NCBI GenBank assembly: GCA_032622095.1
Contig: CP136067.1
Coordinates: 119,943,030 to 120,007,029 of the forward strand
Reading direction: 5' to 3'
Length of the DNA stretch: 64,000 nt
From: Siphonodentalium dalli
Taxonomy: Eukaryota > Mollusca > Scaphopoda > Gadilida > Siphonodentaliidae
Below the pieces are notes generated by a model. That model was given only the letters and a program-made list of their open reading frames with translations. It searched no databases and was not told the origin of the DNA. Shown here one piece after another: positions 23,121-34,442 of the stretch. How positions within the stretch are numbered: position 1 is the stretch's first letter; each line of letters starts with the position of its first letter. The position numbers and the translations under genes were made by a program.

Positions 23121-23985
23121 AGCGTCACACATTGCTTGAGCTACACTTCTTTGTACTTCATAGTGAATTAAGTGTATTATCTAATTTGTTTGGCTCACAA
23201 TTCACACAGAAAATAGCGGGTGAAAATCACTGCTAAAACTTCCCTGTTGGTAATTTATTTCTCATATGAATAAAGAGCGTTATCTTACTTATATGAAATT
23301 ACTGAGATGTGTTTATGTGTAATCACATCTGGTGGAATTAATGTTTCAATCCTATGCTGCCCACATTACTCTTATAGGTAGAGTACACACATTATGAGGG
23401 TGTGTGAACAAAAAAGTCACAATGGCGGATAACAGGTATTTTTTTTTAATGTTTTCAGATTGAACGCTTTGCTCAATTTAACATTTAAATTTAATTTGTT
23501 TAATTAAACAAATTTAAAATTAAATATAATTTTTGAATGTATTTAGATTGAATTCCTTGCTCAATTTAACATTTAAATTTAAAATTTCAAAATTAATTTA
23601 ATCGTTGCATTTTTTTTTAGATTGAACTGCTTGCTCAATTTAAAATTAAAAAAAATTCAAATTAAAAAACCGAACGCCGTTATAACATCCGCCAGGGTAT
23701 TCCGAGTCACCAAATAAAATTGGGTTGATATCGGTACAGGGGTCTAGACGCGAGCAGACAGATTTTAGTTATATATATTGCTACACCGGAGAAAAAAAAT
23801 TCGTTTTGCCTTTATTTGTGAAAATTATGACAAGTGTCATGAAAAATAAAAATAAATGTTATAAGCAACATCATGGAGCAAATATAAATTACAGTACATT
23901 ATGAGTTGAGATAAAAGAATTTGCTTGAATATAGTCAATTTAACACTGCATGTATGCATTGATATCCAAATTAGGGTGAAGAAAG

Positions 23986-24081
23986 ATGGCATCAGAATTT
24001 GCAATGCAGCAAAAGACTGGCTCAGTTGCTGATTGGTGGAAAATATCTGCTAATAATTATTTGACTGACACCTTTGGAAAG
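23986..24081 (+). CDS. Candidate first coding exon, 32 codons (unit 1)
   Basis: The ATG sits in a strong start context (aagATGG). The frame reads MASEFAMQQKTGSVADWWK and on to TFGK. It ends exactly at a donor-like AAAG|gtatat, with a stop two codons into the putative intron. I do not recognise the protein. Identical exons occur in units 2 and 3 with the same donor. Nearby splice-like signals are a consensus donor CTCG|gtaagt at 24,752 and an acceptor 'gtattttcag' ending at 25,482. A direct join of this exon to that acceptor would keep frame and end after ISAPPQRITTW. The exon structure is inference; transcript evidence is absent. Confidence 0.25.
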
Positions 24082-24952
24082 GTATATTAGCAATTATATT
24101 TAGAATGACATCAGGCATATACAGGGTCAACTTATCCAGTCACAGAGCGAACAAATAGCCTCGGATTGTTGTTTAACTGGCCAGTGAACTTTAATTAGTT
24201 GTGTGGCGTATTATATATATGTAACTAAATTGGATACTTTTAAACGGTCATGGCTCATTCGAATCTCCAAATTATTTTCTACGTAATTTGGAGCGACGGA
24301 TACGATAGGTCGATACATAAACGAACTATTGATATATCAGCTTCATATACTCTGAAAACACTTGCCAAAGTCACAGCAATGTTTCAGCCGTTTTCAACTT
24401 ATCGCCAGAAGTCAGACAAACGCTCTTTATTGTTACCATGTCAGGAATAGACTACCACGGAACGCTATTTTCTGTTCCATGTCTCGCAAATGGCGGGTTT
24501 TTTGTTTGGGACCCACACACCGTATTCACAGTTGTATTTTTCATTACTTCATTGCGTCTTTGTGGGTTACATAATGCTCGTAGAAAGGTAGTTGAGATAT
24601 TTATCGAACTATTTCGATACTGAGAACAATTCAAAAGCGAATAATATTATGTCTATTTTGGAGCGCAAACCGCCAAGTGGCTTTAATACAAATGCCATTT
24701 ACAACTGCGGATACAACTAGATTTATTCCGAAATGAAAATCACTTATCTCGGTAAGTAATATGTTCATATTATTTAGTGTACGTTTTTTTCTGTATATGT
24801 CCTGACAAATGTTTATACAGAGAGCGAGAGGTTTCGAAAAACTATAAATGTAGACGTATGATGAATTATGCGCATTAAGAACGACTCAATAGCAATTTTC
24901 ATGTTTGTTTAACGTACTTCAGTCAGAATGTATATATCCTGACAACTGTTTA

Positions 24953-24956
<4 letters not shown>

Positions 24957-24987
<31 letters not shown>
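24957..24987 (+). repeat. (GA)n microsatellite, present only in unit 1
   Basis: Pure GA run inside the ~147-bp block missing from units 2 and 3. Confidence 0.95.
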
Positions 24988-24988
<1 letters not shown>

Positions 24989-25111
24989 TTCGAAAAACTA
25001 TAATTTTAGATGTATGATGATTATGCGCATTAAGAACGACTCAATAGCAATTTTCGTGTTTGTTTAACGTACTTCAGTCAGAATGTATATATCATGACAA
25101 CTGTTTATAAT

Positions 25112-25152
25112 GAGAGAGAGATGGAGAGAGAGAGAGAGAGAGAGAGAGGGGA
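25112..25152 (+). repeat. (GA)n microsatellite, unit 1
   Basis: GA run with one 'atgg' interruption. The counterparts are 27,985-28,037 and 30,858-30,908, with different lengths. Confidence 0.95.
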
Positions 25153-25264
25153 GTTTCGAAAAACTATAATTTTAGATGTATGATGATTATGCGAGTTAAG
25201 AACGACGCGTTAGTACTTAAGTCGTACTTGAGTCTGAATGTTTATGTCTGACAAATGTTTATAA

Positions 25265-25279
25265 AGAGAGAGAGAGAGC

Positions 25280-25313
<34 letters not shown>

Positions 25314-25349
25314 GAGAGAGGGAGAGAGAGAGAGAGAGAGGGGGAGAGA
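25265..25349 (+). repeat. (GA)n microsatellite, unit 1, interrupted
   Basis: About 85 bp of GA with GC and GGG interruptions. The counterparts are 28,150-28,222 and 31,020-31,098. Confidence 0.95.
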
Positions 25350-25551
25350 AAGGTTTCATCTATTTTTAGAGGTATGATGCATGATGCGAGTTAAGTAATT
25401 TTCATGTTTGTTTGACGCACTTCAGTCAGAATTTATAATTTGTTCCAAATCGTTAATATGTTTATATTATTTGTATTTTCAGATTAGCGCCCCACCACAA
25501 CGGATAACGACTTGGTGACACCTCTGTCGGAGGAAGAAATATTTCAAACAG

Positions 25552-26077
25552 ATTGAATGAATGCTTTATTGCAAAGACACAAATAAATGTGTAATGTGCT
25601 TAACACATATACAATATTTTATATACAATATGCACACAATAAATATGGGACCCCTCCCTACAAACGTGTTGTTTGTTTATCTTTGTTCCTTTTGTGTTCT
25701 TCTTTTAAATATCCTGTGTATATATATATGTTATATTCTTCATTATAATTTCAAATGTCCTTTTGACTATCCGTTTGAATTTTTGACAGTACAATGAGCT
25801 AATTCAGCTGCCTTCCACAAGGTATACAATTAATTTAATTAAGAGACTTCTCTAAAGGCAATTTTTAGAAAAATACAGAGTACAAACGAAAGATATTTTC
25901 TATTGACAAGAGCCGATGAAACTTTTCGCGCGAAGGATTTTTCCAGTAATATTTTGGGATATAGCGCTCACGTAGACATATATATTTGTCAAAGACGAGT
26001 AAAAAGTGATACTCGTCTCCGATCGTGTCAGATTTACATGCATCGCACATCTTACTCTCTGTTTTAATGTCATCGCG
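25552..26077 (-). pseudogene. LINE ORF2 C-terminus plus 3' UTR (unit 1)
   Basis: This is the 3' end of a non-LTR element on the minus strand. The frame (stop at 25,865) shows a Cys/His segment, KMCDACKSDTIGDEYHFLL, then ERYIPKYYWKNPSREKFHRL. That matches the zinc-binding-like C-terminal tail found after the reverse transcriptase in many LINEs (the usual final Cys after HFLL is replaced here). The 3' UTR ends with GCAATAAAGCATTCATTC. The coding part is cut at the unit junction, so the first codons of the open frame come from the next unit. It is a fragment and not functional. Confidence 0.75.
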
Positions 26078-27014
26078 CTTTATCCTCATAAACTGTAACC
26101 TCGTAAATTTGAACCCCGTAAATTTGAACTACCTAAATTAGCGTCACACATTGCTTGAGCTACACTTCTTTGTACTTCATAGTGAATTAAGTGTATTATC
26201 TAATTTGTTTGGCTCACAATTCACACAGAAAATAGCGGGTGAAAATCACTGCTAAAACTTCCCTGTTGGTAATTTATTTCTCATATGAATAAAGAGCGTT
26301 ATCTTACTTATATGAAATTACTGAGATGTGTTTATGTGTAATCACATCTGGTGGAATTAATGTTTCAATCCTATGCTGCCCACATTACTCTTATAGGTAG
26401 AGTACACAAATTATGAGGGTGTGTGAACAAAAAAGTCGGTTCTCATCACAATGGCGGATAACAGGTATTTTTTTTGAAGGTTTTTAGATTGAACGCTTTG
26501 CTCAATTTAACATTTAAATTTAATTTGTTTAATTAAACAAATTTAAAATTAAATATAATTTTTGAATGTATTTAGATTGAATTCCTTGCTCAATTTAACA
26601 TTTAAATTTAAAATTTCAAAATTAATTTAATCGTTGCATTTTTTTATAGATTGAACTGCTTGCTCAATTTAAAATTAAAAAAAATTAAAATTAAAAAACC
26701 GAACGCCGTTATAGCATCCGCCAGGGTACTCCGAGTCACCAAATAAAATTGGGTTGATATCGGTCCAGGGGTCTAGACGCGAGCAGACAGATTTTAGTTA
26801 TATATATTGCTACACCGGAGAAAAAAAATTCGTTTTGCCTTTATTTGTGAAAATTATGACAAGTGTCATGAAAAATAAAAATAAATGTTATAAGCAACAT
26901 CATGGCGCAAATATAAATTACAGTACATTATGAGTTGAGATAAAAGAATTTGCTTGAATATAGTCAATTTAACACTGCATGTATGCATTGATATCCAAAT
27001 TAGGGTGAAGAAAG

Positions 27015-27110
27015 ATGGCATCAGAATTTGCAATGCAGCAAAAGACTGGCTCAGTTGCTGATTGGTGGAAAATATCTGCTAATAATTATTTGACTGACAC
27101 CTTTGGAAAG
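27015..27110 (+). CDS. Candidate first coding exon, 32 codons (unit 2)
   Basis: Exact counterpart of the unit 1 exon at 23,986-24,081, with the same start context and AAAG|gtatat donor. Its status is equally tentative. Confidence 0.22.
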
Positions 27111-27984
27111 GTATATTAGCAATTATATTTAGAATGACATCAGGCATATACAGGGTCAACTTATCGAGTCACAGAGCGAACAAATAGCCTCGGATTGTTG
27201 TTTAACTGGCCAGTGAACTTTAATTAGTTGTGTGGCGTATTATATATATGTAACTAAATTGGATACTTTTAAACGGTCATGGCTCATTCGAATCTCCAAA
27301 TTATTTTCTACGTAATTTGGAGCGACGGATACGATAGGTCGATACATACACGAACTATTGATATATCAGACTCATATACTCTGAAAACACTTGCCAAAGT
27401 CACAGCAATGTTTCAGCCGTTTTCAACTTATCGCCAGAAGTCAGACAAACGCTCTTTATTGTTACCATGTCAGGAATAGACTACCACGGAACGCTATTTT
27501 CTGTTCCATGTCTCGCAAATGGCGGGTTTTTTGTTTGGGACCCACACACCGTATTCACAGTTGTATTTTTCATTACTTCATTGCGTCTTTGTGGGTTACA
27601 TAATGCTCGTAGAAAGGTAGTTGAGATATTTATCGAACTATTTCGATACTGAGAACAATTCAAAAGCGAATAATATTATGTCTATTTTGGAGCGCAAACC
27701 GCCAAGTGGCTTTAATACAAATGCCATTTACAACTGCGGATACAACTAGATTTATTCCGAAATGAAAATCACTTATCTCGGTAAGTAATATGTTCATATT
27801 ATTTAGTGTACGTTTTTTTCTGTATATGTCCTGACAAATGTTTATACAGAGAGCGAGAGGTTTCGAAAAACTATAAATTTAGACGTATGATGAATTATGC
27901 GCATTAAGAACGACTCAATAGCAATTTTCGTGTTTGTTTAACGTACTTCAGTCAGAATGTATATATCATGACAACTGTTTATAA

Positions 27985-27993
27985 TGAGAGAGA

Positions 27994-28037
<44 letters not shown>
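27985..28037 (+). repeat. (GA)n microsatellite, unit 2
   Basis: GA run with an 'atgg' interruption, longer than in unit 1. Confidence 0.95.
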
Positions 28038-28148
28038 AGTTTCGAAAAACATTAATTTTAGATGTATGATGATTATGCGAGTTAAGAACGACGCGTTAGT
28101 ACTTAAGTCGTACTTGAGTCTGAATGTATATGTCTGACAAATGTTTAT

Positions 28149-28149
<1 letters not shown>

Positions 28150-28215
<66 letters not shown>

Positions 28216-28222
28216 GAGAGAA
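28150..28222 (+). repeat. (GA)n microsatellite, unit 2
   Basis: Almost pure GA run ending in 'ggggagagaaagg'. Confidence 0.95.
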
Positions 28223-28423
28223 AGGTTTCATCTATTTTTAGAGGTATGATGCATGATGCGAGTTAAGTAATTTTCATGTTTGTTTGACGCACTTCAGTCA
28301 GAATTTATAATTTGTTCCAAATCGTTAATATGTTTATATTATTTGTATTTTCAGATTAGCGCCCCACCACAACGGATAACGACTTGGTGACACCTCTGTC
28401 GGAGGAAGAAATATTTCAAACAG

Positions 28424-28949
28424 ATTGAATGAATGCTTTATTGCAAAGACACAAATAAATGTGTAATGTGCTTAACACATATACAATATTTTATATACAA
28501 TATGCACACAATAAATATGGGACCCCTCCCTACAAACGTGTTGTTTGTTTATCTTTGTTCCTTTTGTGTTCTTCTTTTAAATATCCTGTGTATATATATA
28601 TGTTATATTCTTCATTATAATTTCAAATGTCCTTTTGACTATCCGTTTGAATTTTTGACAGTACAATGAGCTAATTCAGCTGCCTTCCACAAGGTATACA
28701 ATTAATTTAATTAAGAGACTTCTCTAAAGGCAATTTTTAGAAAAATACAGAGTACAAACGAAAGATATTTTCTATTGACAAGAGCCGATGAAACTTTTCG
28801 CGCGAAGGATTTTTCCAGTAATATTTTGGGATATAGCGCTCACGTAGACATATATATTTGTCAAAGACGAGTAAAAAGTAATACTCGTCTCCGATCGTGT
28901 CAGATTTACATGCATCGCACATCTTACTCTCTGTTTTAATGTCATCGCG
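28424..28949 (-). pseudogene. LINE ORF2 C-terminus plus 3' UTR (unit 2)
   Basis: Copy of the fragment at 25,552-26,077, with one visible residue change in the open frame (DEYHF to DEYYF). It is cut at the same junction point. Confidence 0.75.
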
Positions 28950-29886
28950 CTTTATCCTCATAAACTGTAACCTCGTAAATTTGAACCCCGTAAATTTGAA
29001 CTACCTAAATTAGCGTCACACATTGCTTGAGCTACACTTCTTTGTACTTCATAGTGAATTAAGTGTATTATCTAATTTGTTTGGCTCACAATTCACACAG
29101 AAAATAGCGGGTGAAAATCACTGCTAAAACTTCCCTGTTGGTAATTTATTTCTCATATGAATAAAGAGCGTTATCTTACTTATATGAAATTACTGAGATG
29201 TGTTTATGTGTAATCACATCTGGTGGAATTAATGTTTCAATCCTATGCTGCCCACATTACTCTTATAGGTAGAGTACACAAATTATGAGGGTGTGTGAAC
29301 AAAAAAGTCGGTTCTCATCACAATGGCGGATAACAGGTATTTTTTTTGAAGGTTTTTAGATTGAACGCTTTGCTCAATTTAACATTTAAATTTAATTTGT
29401 TTAATTAAACAAATTTAAAATTAAATATAATTTTTGAATGTATTTAGATTGAATTCCTTGTTCAATTTAACATTTAAATTTAAAATTTCAAAATTAATTT
29501 AATCGTTGCATTTTTTTATAGATTGAACTGCTTGCTCAATTTAAAATTAAAAAAAATTAAAATTAAAAAACCGAACGCCGTTATAGCATCCGCCAGGGTA
29601 CTCCGAGTCACCAAATAAAATTGGGTTGATATCGGTCCAGGGGTCTAGACGCGAGCAGACAGATTTTAGTTATATATATTGCTACACCGGAGAAAAAAAA
29701 TTCGTTTTGCCTTTATTTGTGAAAATTATGACAAGTGTCATGAAAAATAAAAATAAATGTTATAAGCAACATCATGGCGCAAATATAAATTACAGTACAT
29801 TATGAGTTGAGATAAAAGAATTTGCTTGAATATAGTCAATTTAACACTGCATGTATGCATTGATATCCAAATTAGGGTGAAGAAAG

Positions 29887-29982
29887 ATGGCATCAGAATT
29901 TGCAATGCAGCAAAAGACTGGCTCAGTTGCTGATTGGTGGAAAATATCTGCTAATAATTATTTGACTGACACCTTTGGAAAG
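29887..29982 (+). CDS. Candidate first coding exon, 32 codons (unit 3)
   Basis: Exact counterpart of the exons in units 1 and 2. Its identity across units shows recent duplication and is not evidence of selection. Confidence 0.22.
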
Positions 29983-30857
29983 GTATATTAGCAATTATAT
30001 TTAGAATGACATCAGGCATATACAGGGTCAACTTATCGAGTCACAGAGCGAACAAATAGCCTCGGATTGTTGTTTAACTGGCCAGTGAACTTTAATTAGT
30101 TGTGTGGCGTATTATATATATGTAACTAAATTGGATACTTTTAAACGGTCATGGCTCATTCGAATCTCCAAATTATTTTCTACGTAATTTGGAGCGACGG
30201 ATACGATAGGTCGATACATACACGAACTATTGATATATCAGCCTCATATACTCTGAAAACACTTGCCAAAGTCACAGCAATGTTTCAGCCGTTTTCAACT
30301 TATCGCCAGAAGTCAGACAAACGCTCTTTATTGTTACCATGTCAGGAATAGACTACCACGGAACGCTATTTTCTGTTCCATGTCTCGCAAATGGCGGGTT
30401 TTTTGTTTGGGACCCACACACCGTATTCACAGTTGTATTTTTCATTACTTCATTGCGTCTATGTGGGTTACATAATGCTCGTAGAAAGGTAGTTGAGATA
30501 TTTATCGAACTATTTCGATACTGAGAACAATTCAAAAGCGAATAATATTATGTCTATTTTGGAGCGCAAACCGCCAAGTGGCTTTAATACAAATGCCATT
30601 TACAACTGCGGATACAACTAGATTTATTCCGAAATGAAAATCACTTATCTCGGTAAGTAATATGTTCATATTATTTAGTGTACGTTTTTTTCTGTATATG
30701 TCCTGACACATGTTTATACAGAGAGCGAGAGGTTTCGAAAAACTATAAATGTAGACGTATGATGAATTATGCGCATTAAGAACGACTCAATAGCAATTTT
30801 CGTGTTTGTTTAACGTACTTCAGTCAGAATGTATATATCATGACAACTGTTTATAAT

Positions 30858-30865
30858 GAGAGAGA

Positions 30866-30907
<42 letters not shown>

Positions 30908-30908
30908 A
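30858..30908 (+). repeat. (GA)n microsatellite, unit 3
   Basis: GA run with an 'atgg' interruption. Confidence 0.95.
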
Positions 30909-31018
30909 GTTTCGAAAAACTATAATTTTAGATGTATGATGATTATGCGAGTTAAGAACGACGCGTTAGTACTTAAGTCGTACTTGAGTCTGAATGTATA
31001 TGTCTGACAAATGTTTAT

Positions 31019-31019
<1 letters not shown>

Positions 31020-31088
<69 letters not shown>

Positions 31089-31098
31089 GAGAGAGAGG
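31020..31098 (+). repeat. (GA)n microsatellite, unit 3
   Basis: GA run with one 'gaagag' interruption. Confidence 0.95.
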
Positions 31099-31296
31099 TT
31101 TCATCTATTTTTAGAGGTATGATGCATGATGCGAGTTAAGTAATTTTCATGTTTGTTTGACGCACTTCAGTCAGAATTTATAATTTGTTCCAAATCGTTA
31201 ATATGTTTATATTATTTGTATTTTCAGATTAGCGCCCCACCACAACGGATAACGACTTGGTGACACCTCTGTCGGAGGAAGAAATATTTCAAACAG

Positions 31297-31925
31297 ATTG
31301 AATGAATGCTTTATTGCAAAGACACAAATAAATGTGTAATGTGCTTAACACATATACAATATTTTATATACAATATGCACACAATAAATATGGGACCCCT
31401 CCCTACAAACGTGTTGTTTGTTTATCTTTGTTCCTTTTGTGTTCTTCTTTTAAATATCCTGTGTATATATATATATATATATGTTATATTCTTCATTATA
31501 ATTTCAAATGTTCTTTTGACTATCCGTTTGAATTTTTGACAGTACAATGAGCTAATTCAGCTGCCTTCCACAAGGTATACAATTAATTTAATTAAGAGAC
31601 TTCTCTAAAGGCAATTTTTAGAAAAATACAGAGTACAAACGAAAGATATTTTCTATTGACAAGAGCCGATGAAACTTTTTGCGCGAAGGATGTTTCCAGT
31701 AATATTTTGGGATATAGCGCTCACGTAGACATATATATTTGTCAAAGACGAGTAAAAAGTAATACTCGTCTCCGATCGTGTCAGATTTACATGCATCGCA
31801 CATCTTACTCTCTGTTTTAATGTCATCGCGCTTTTTCAATTGGTAGTCTATGGTTTGATGTTCTGATGTCCACTAATGATGCTGTCATATGTTTAGGGAG
31901 ATATAACAAATATCGGCACATAACA
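31297..31925 (-). pseudogene. LINE ORF2 C-terminus plus 3' UTR, longest copy
   Basis: Same fragment as in units 1 and 2, but extending past the array edge. In another frame it reads TSNHRLPIEKAR just upstream of the Cys/His segment, and that is the expected preceding motif in LINE C-termini. The two parts are out of frame at the 'gcgcttttt' run (~31,828-31,836). The element appears 5'-truncated near 31,925. This copy preserves the sequence lost at the unit junctions. Confidence 0.7.
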
Positions 31926-32097
31926 GAGTGAGTATTTATAATATTATCCATTCCTTAACTAACACTATTTCTGACTGGGTAAATGCCGTCAGATGATAAT
32001 CTGGGAAAAAGTGCCGACAAAAATACCAAAAATAACCACACAAGTTTTATTCCCAAAATTTGGATAAACATACAGATGGATAATAAAAATGTCATGA

Positions 32098-32250
32098 TAC
32101 AATATTGTGTACAATATGTGTTTTTCTTGTACTCGTCCAAGTTGCGGTGAAAAGTCATATTGGACTCAACACTGCGTGTCTCGTCCAATATGACGTTTCA
32201 CCACAACATTGACTCGTACAAGAAAAACACACACTGTACGCAACATTGTA
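32098..32250. repeat. 153-bp near-palindrome
   Basis: The left arm 'tacaatattgtgtac', 'gtgtttttcttgtac' and 'agtcatattggac' is inverted to the right of centre (~32,174). It is compatible with a small hairpin MITE; I see no clear target duplication. Confidence 0.8.
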
Positions 32251-32981
32251 TAATAACTCTATATTACTGTACATAATTGCTCTGGATGAATCTGAGTTTT
32301 TATTATCACTGAATATTTGTGTCCAGTGTTGTTCGATCATGTTTGATTTGCAATTTCGGATTTGAGGTTTCGTAAGAGAGGATTTGGGTTTAATTGATTA
32401 ATTCTGCAAAATGCACCGAATATATTGACTGCAATGTCAAGGTTAAAAACCGGTGCCAATCGTAAGTAAACAAAACAGGTCTGACCAGTACACGTGCGGT
32501 GTAATCAGTGGTACAATGTGGACTAGTTTTGACTAATAATGCAGACAATTGTAACTGAATTTACAAGAATTAATATGTCACTTGATGATTTATTGTATAT
32601 ATCATTTCACCACGTAGCCATTGATTAAAACATTATTAAATCACCCAATTTCGTGATGTGGGTTACCGACGGAGAAATTGAAACTGAAAGTCACATTGAT
32701 AAAATAAAACTTACCTTTTGTTTGTTTATTACATTTATTGTTATAAAATATAAATATAAAAACTAATAAATATTCACCATACTATCATACTAGGGGAGGG
32801 GGATTCACAACTCTGAAACAAAATTACCCCCATACATGCAGATGGACATAATTAAAAAAAACAAGAGCCGCCATAAAATTTAGTAATAATATATTTTCCC
32901 CCAATATTTTCACCAGAAAGTTCTGTTGGCTGGGGTGGCGACATTCTCTCCTGTCAGTATTTGGTGGAGGCAATGACGTTA

Positions 32982-33643
32982 GTGTCGGCGCACACGATCC
33001 CGATTGTGCTCGGGGTGGGGGGGGGGGGGGAGGGGGTCAGCGCACACGAGCCGGATTTTCACTCTGGTCATATGCATGCTATGGTCACTGCAGTATATAT
33101 AGCCAACTGGTGTGGTCAGTCTATGTAGCCAGTTATTATAGCTAGTCATGGTGGTTTATATTAATAATTTCTAAAGACTAATATTTATTAATAATAAATT
33201 AAATAAATATATTAATTTTATAATATATTGAGGTCACGAGCAATAGCCGTAAACTGGCGTATATACTAGACCTTTCCACAGCTGCCGTCCTCTTGTTGCG
33301 ATTATTATACAGGCATCCATTTTCTGCCCACAGGTCTACCAGCCGTTGTTCCTTGTCGATCGATCAGAATTCTTGATTTAATTTCGAATAGCGGTCGCCG
33401 CTAACTATTCCGACATTTTGAGTGAGGTTTTGGTCATGTGACGGTCATGTGACAAGCAAAACACGCGCGTTGCCATCGTCACGAGCCGGATTTTCCTGAT
33501 GAAATCAAACTCAGTTTGATCGGTCCGATTAAATCGGATCCGACAAAATCCGCTACATTGTAATGCGCACACGGTCCCGATTGTCCCCGATTTATCCTGC
33601 AGCCAGATTAATCGGGGACAATCGGGATCGTGTGCACTGACAC
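32982..33643. mobile_element. TTA-flanked terminal-inverted-repeat element (unit 1)
   Basis: The ends are inverted: GTGTCGGCGCACACGATCCC on the left, and the inverse of GTGTCAGTGCACACGATCCC on the right. TTA flanks both sides (32,979-32,981 and 33,644-33,646). A 3-bp TTA target is compatible with PIF/Harbinger-type (TWA) insertion. It is 662 bp with no transposase frame. The right end also forms a local hairpin (about 33,571-33,638). The class is inferred from the target site only. Confidence 0.65.
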
Positions 33644-33844
33644 TTAGTCATATTAGTGAACCTCCATACGACCACGATTCAATCGTAAGTGTAGGAATCG
33701 GGCCCGACGAAATCGTGAATAGTTTGTTCACACGATTGCGATGTCGTCGTAGATGATGATATCGTGGGTTGTTCGTAAGCATGTGATCGACTACCCTACG
33801 ATCATTCCAGCTACGGTGTTATTTGAATCTCAAATACGATCTTA

Positions 33845-34442
33845 ATCAAATTACTCTGGTTATTAAAACAGCCCTACATCATATTTATATATTAAATAAG
33901 CCAGCAGTGCTCTTACGTTCACGGCAACACGCTGGAAAATAACACGAATAAGCCAACTCATGACACCAGATTTATGTTCCTTATTTTGCGTTTTCACTGT
34001 GGCCCTTCCTATCCAACGGAATAAGTCCAATATAAACCTATATGAATATTTATGTCCAATGTGAACCTATATGAATATTTAGGTCCAATATGAACCTATT
34101 TGTACGTGGATATGTTGAAAATTATAAATAATGTCGTGTAAAACTTTGTAACAGATCCTCGTACAAATACGCACATAATCAACCTCTATTGTGCAAATTG
34201 AATAGATTCATATTGGACTATTTTATTCTCAAATAAGCAGATAATGCACTCATCCGTTATTCCATTTTATGGCGCGGGCGACAGTGAAAGCACATTTTAA
34301 ACAACATAACCCGATAAGTCGTGAGTTTGTTTATTTGTCTCACTCTCCTCACATAAGGAACCTGTTATGAAGCCATAGAGTCGATAATGTGACTAAAACG
34401 CTCTCATTTTCAGTTTATTGTTGACTCAAAATGAGGCGACTC
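33845..34442 (+). repeat. Dispersed repeat REP-A, with a 3 x ~32-bp sub-repeat
   Basis: Shares 'ttattaaaacagcc', 'gtgctctt' and 'tggaaaataacac' with 37,312-37,909, about 42,745-43,260, 43,960-44,095 and 51,570-51,670. Inside it 'gtccaatatgaacctat' recurs three times (34,024-34,100). It is the target into which the Gypsy element inserted. Confidence 0.7.

Larger units (their letters stand above)
24752..25482 (+). other. Candidate U2-type intron (unit 1)
   Basis: The donor G|gtaagtaa and acceptor 'ttgtattttcag|att' both match consensus, and the interval holds the GA tracts. The equivalent signals are kept in units 2 and 3. No frame runs convincingly across it, so it may be in non-coding sequence. 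Confidence 0.25.
23059..26077 (+). repeat. Tandem array 1, unit 1 (3,019 bp)
   Basis: First of three nearly identical head-to-tail units starting 'ctttatcctcataaactg'. It is about 147 bp longer than unit 2 because of an extra GA-tract block (about 24,940-25,085). It also differs at sites where units 2 and 3 agree, for example the sequence just before 'atggcggataacagg'. Confidence 0.95.
26078..28949 (+). repeat. Tandem array 1, unit 2 (2,872 bp)
   Basis: Direct copy of unit 1 and unit 3. The junction reads 'catcgcg' then 'ctttatcctc', with a CTTT microhomology between the two parental sequences. Confidence 0.95.
28950..31833 (+). repeat. Tandem array 1, unit 3 (~2,881 bp)
   Basis: The last unit. 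It ends 'catcgcgcttt' and then runs on into 'ttcaattggtag', which continues the LINE sequence truncated in units 1 and 2. This right edge is therefore the ancestral one. Confidence 0.95.

Noticed and set aside
24250-24634. Overlapping small frames repeated in all three array units
   Set aside because: Identity across units reflects recent duplication. The frames overlap on both strands and show no motif.
33001-33040. G-rich tract as a regulatory quadruplex
   Set aside because: It is a length-variable homopolymer inside a MITE-like element, differing between duplicate units, with nothing to regulate nearby.
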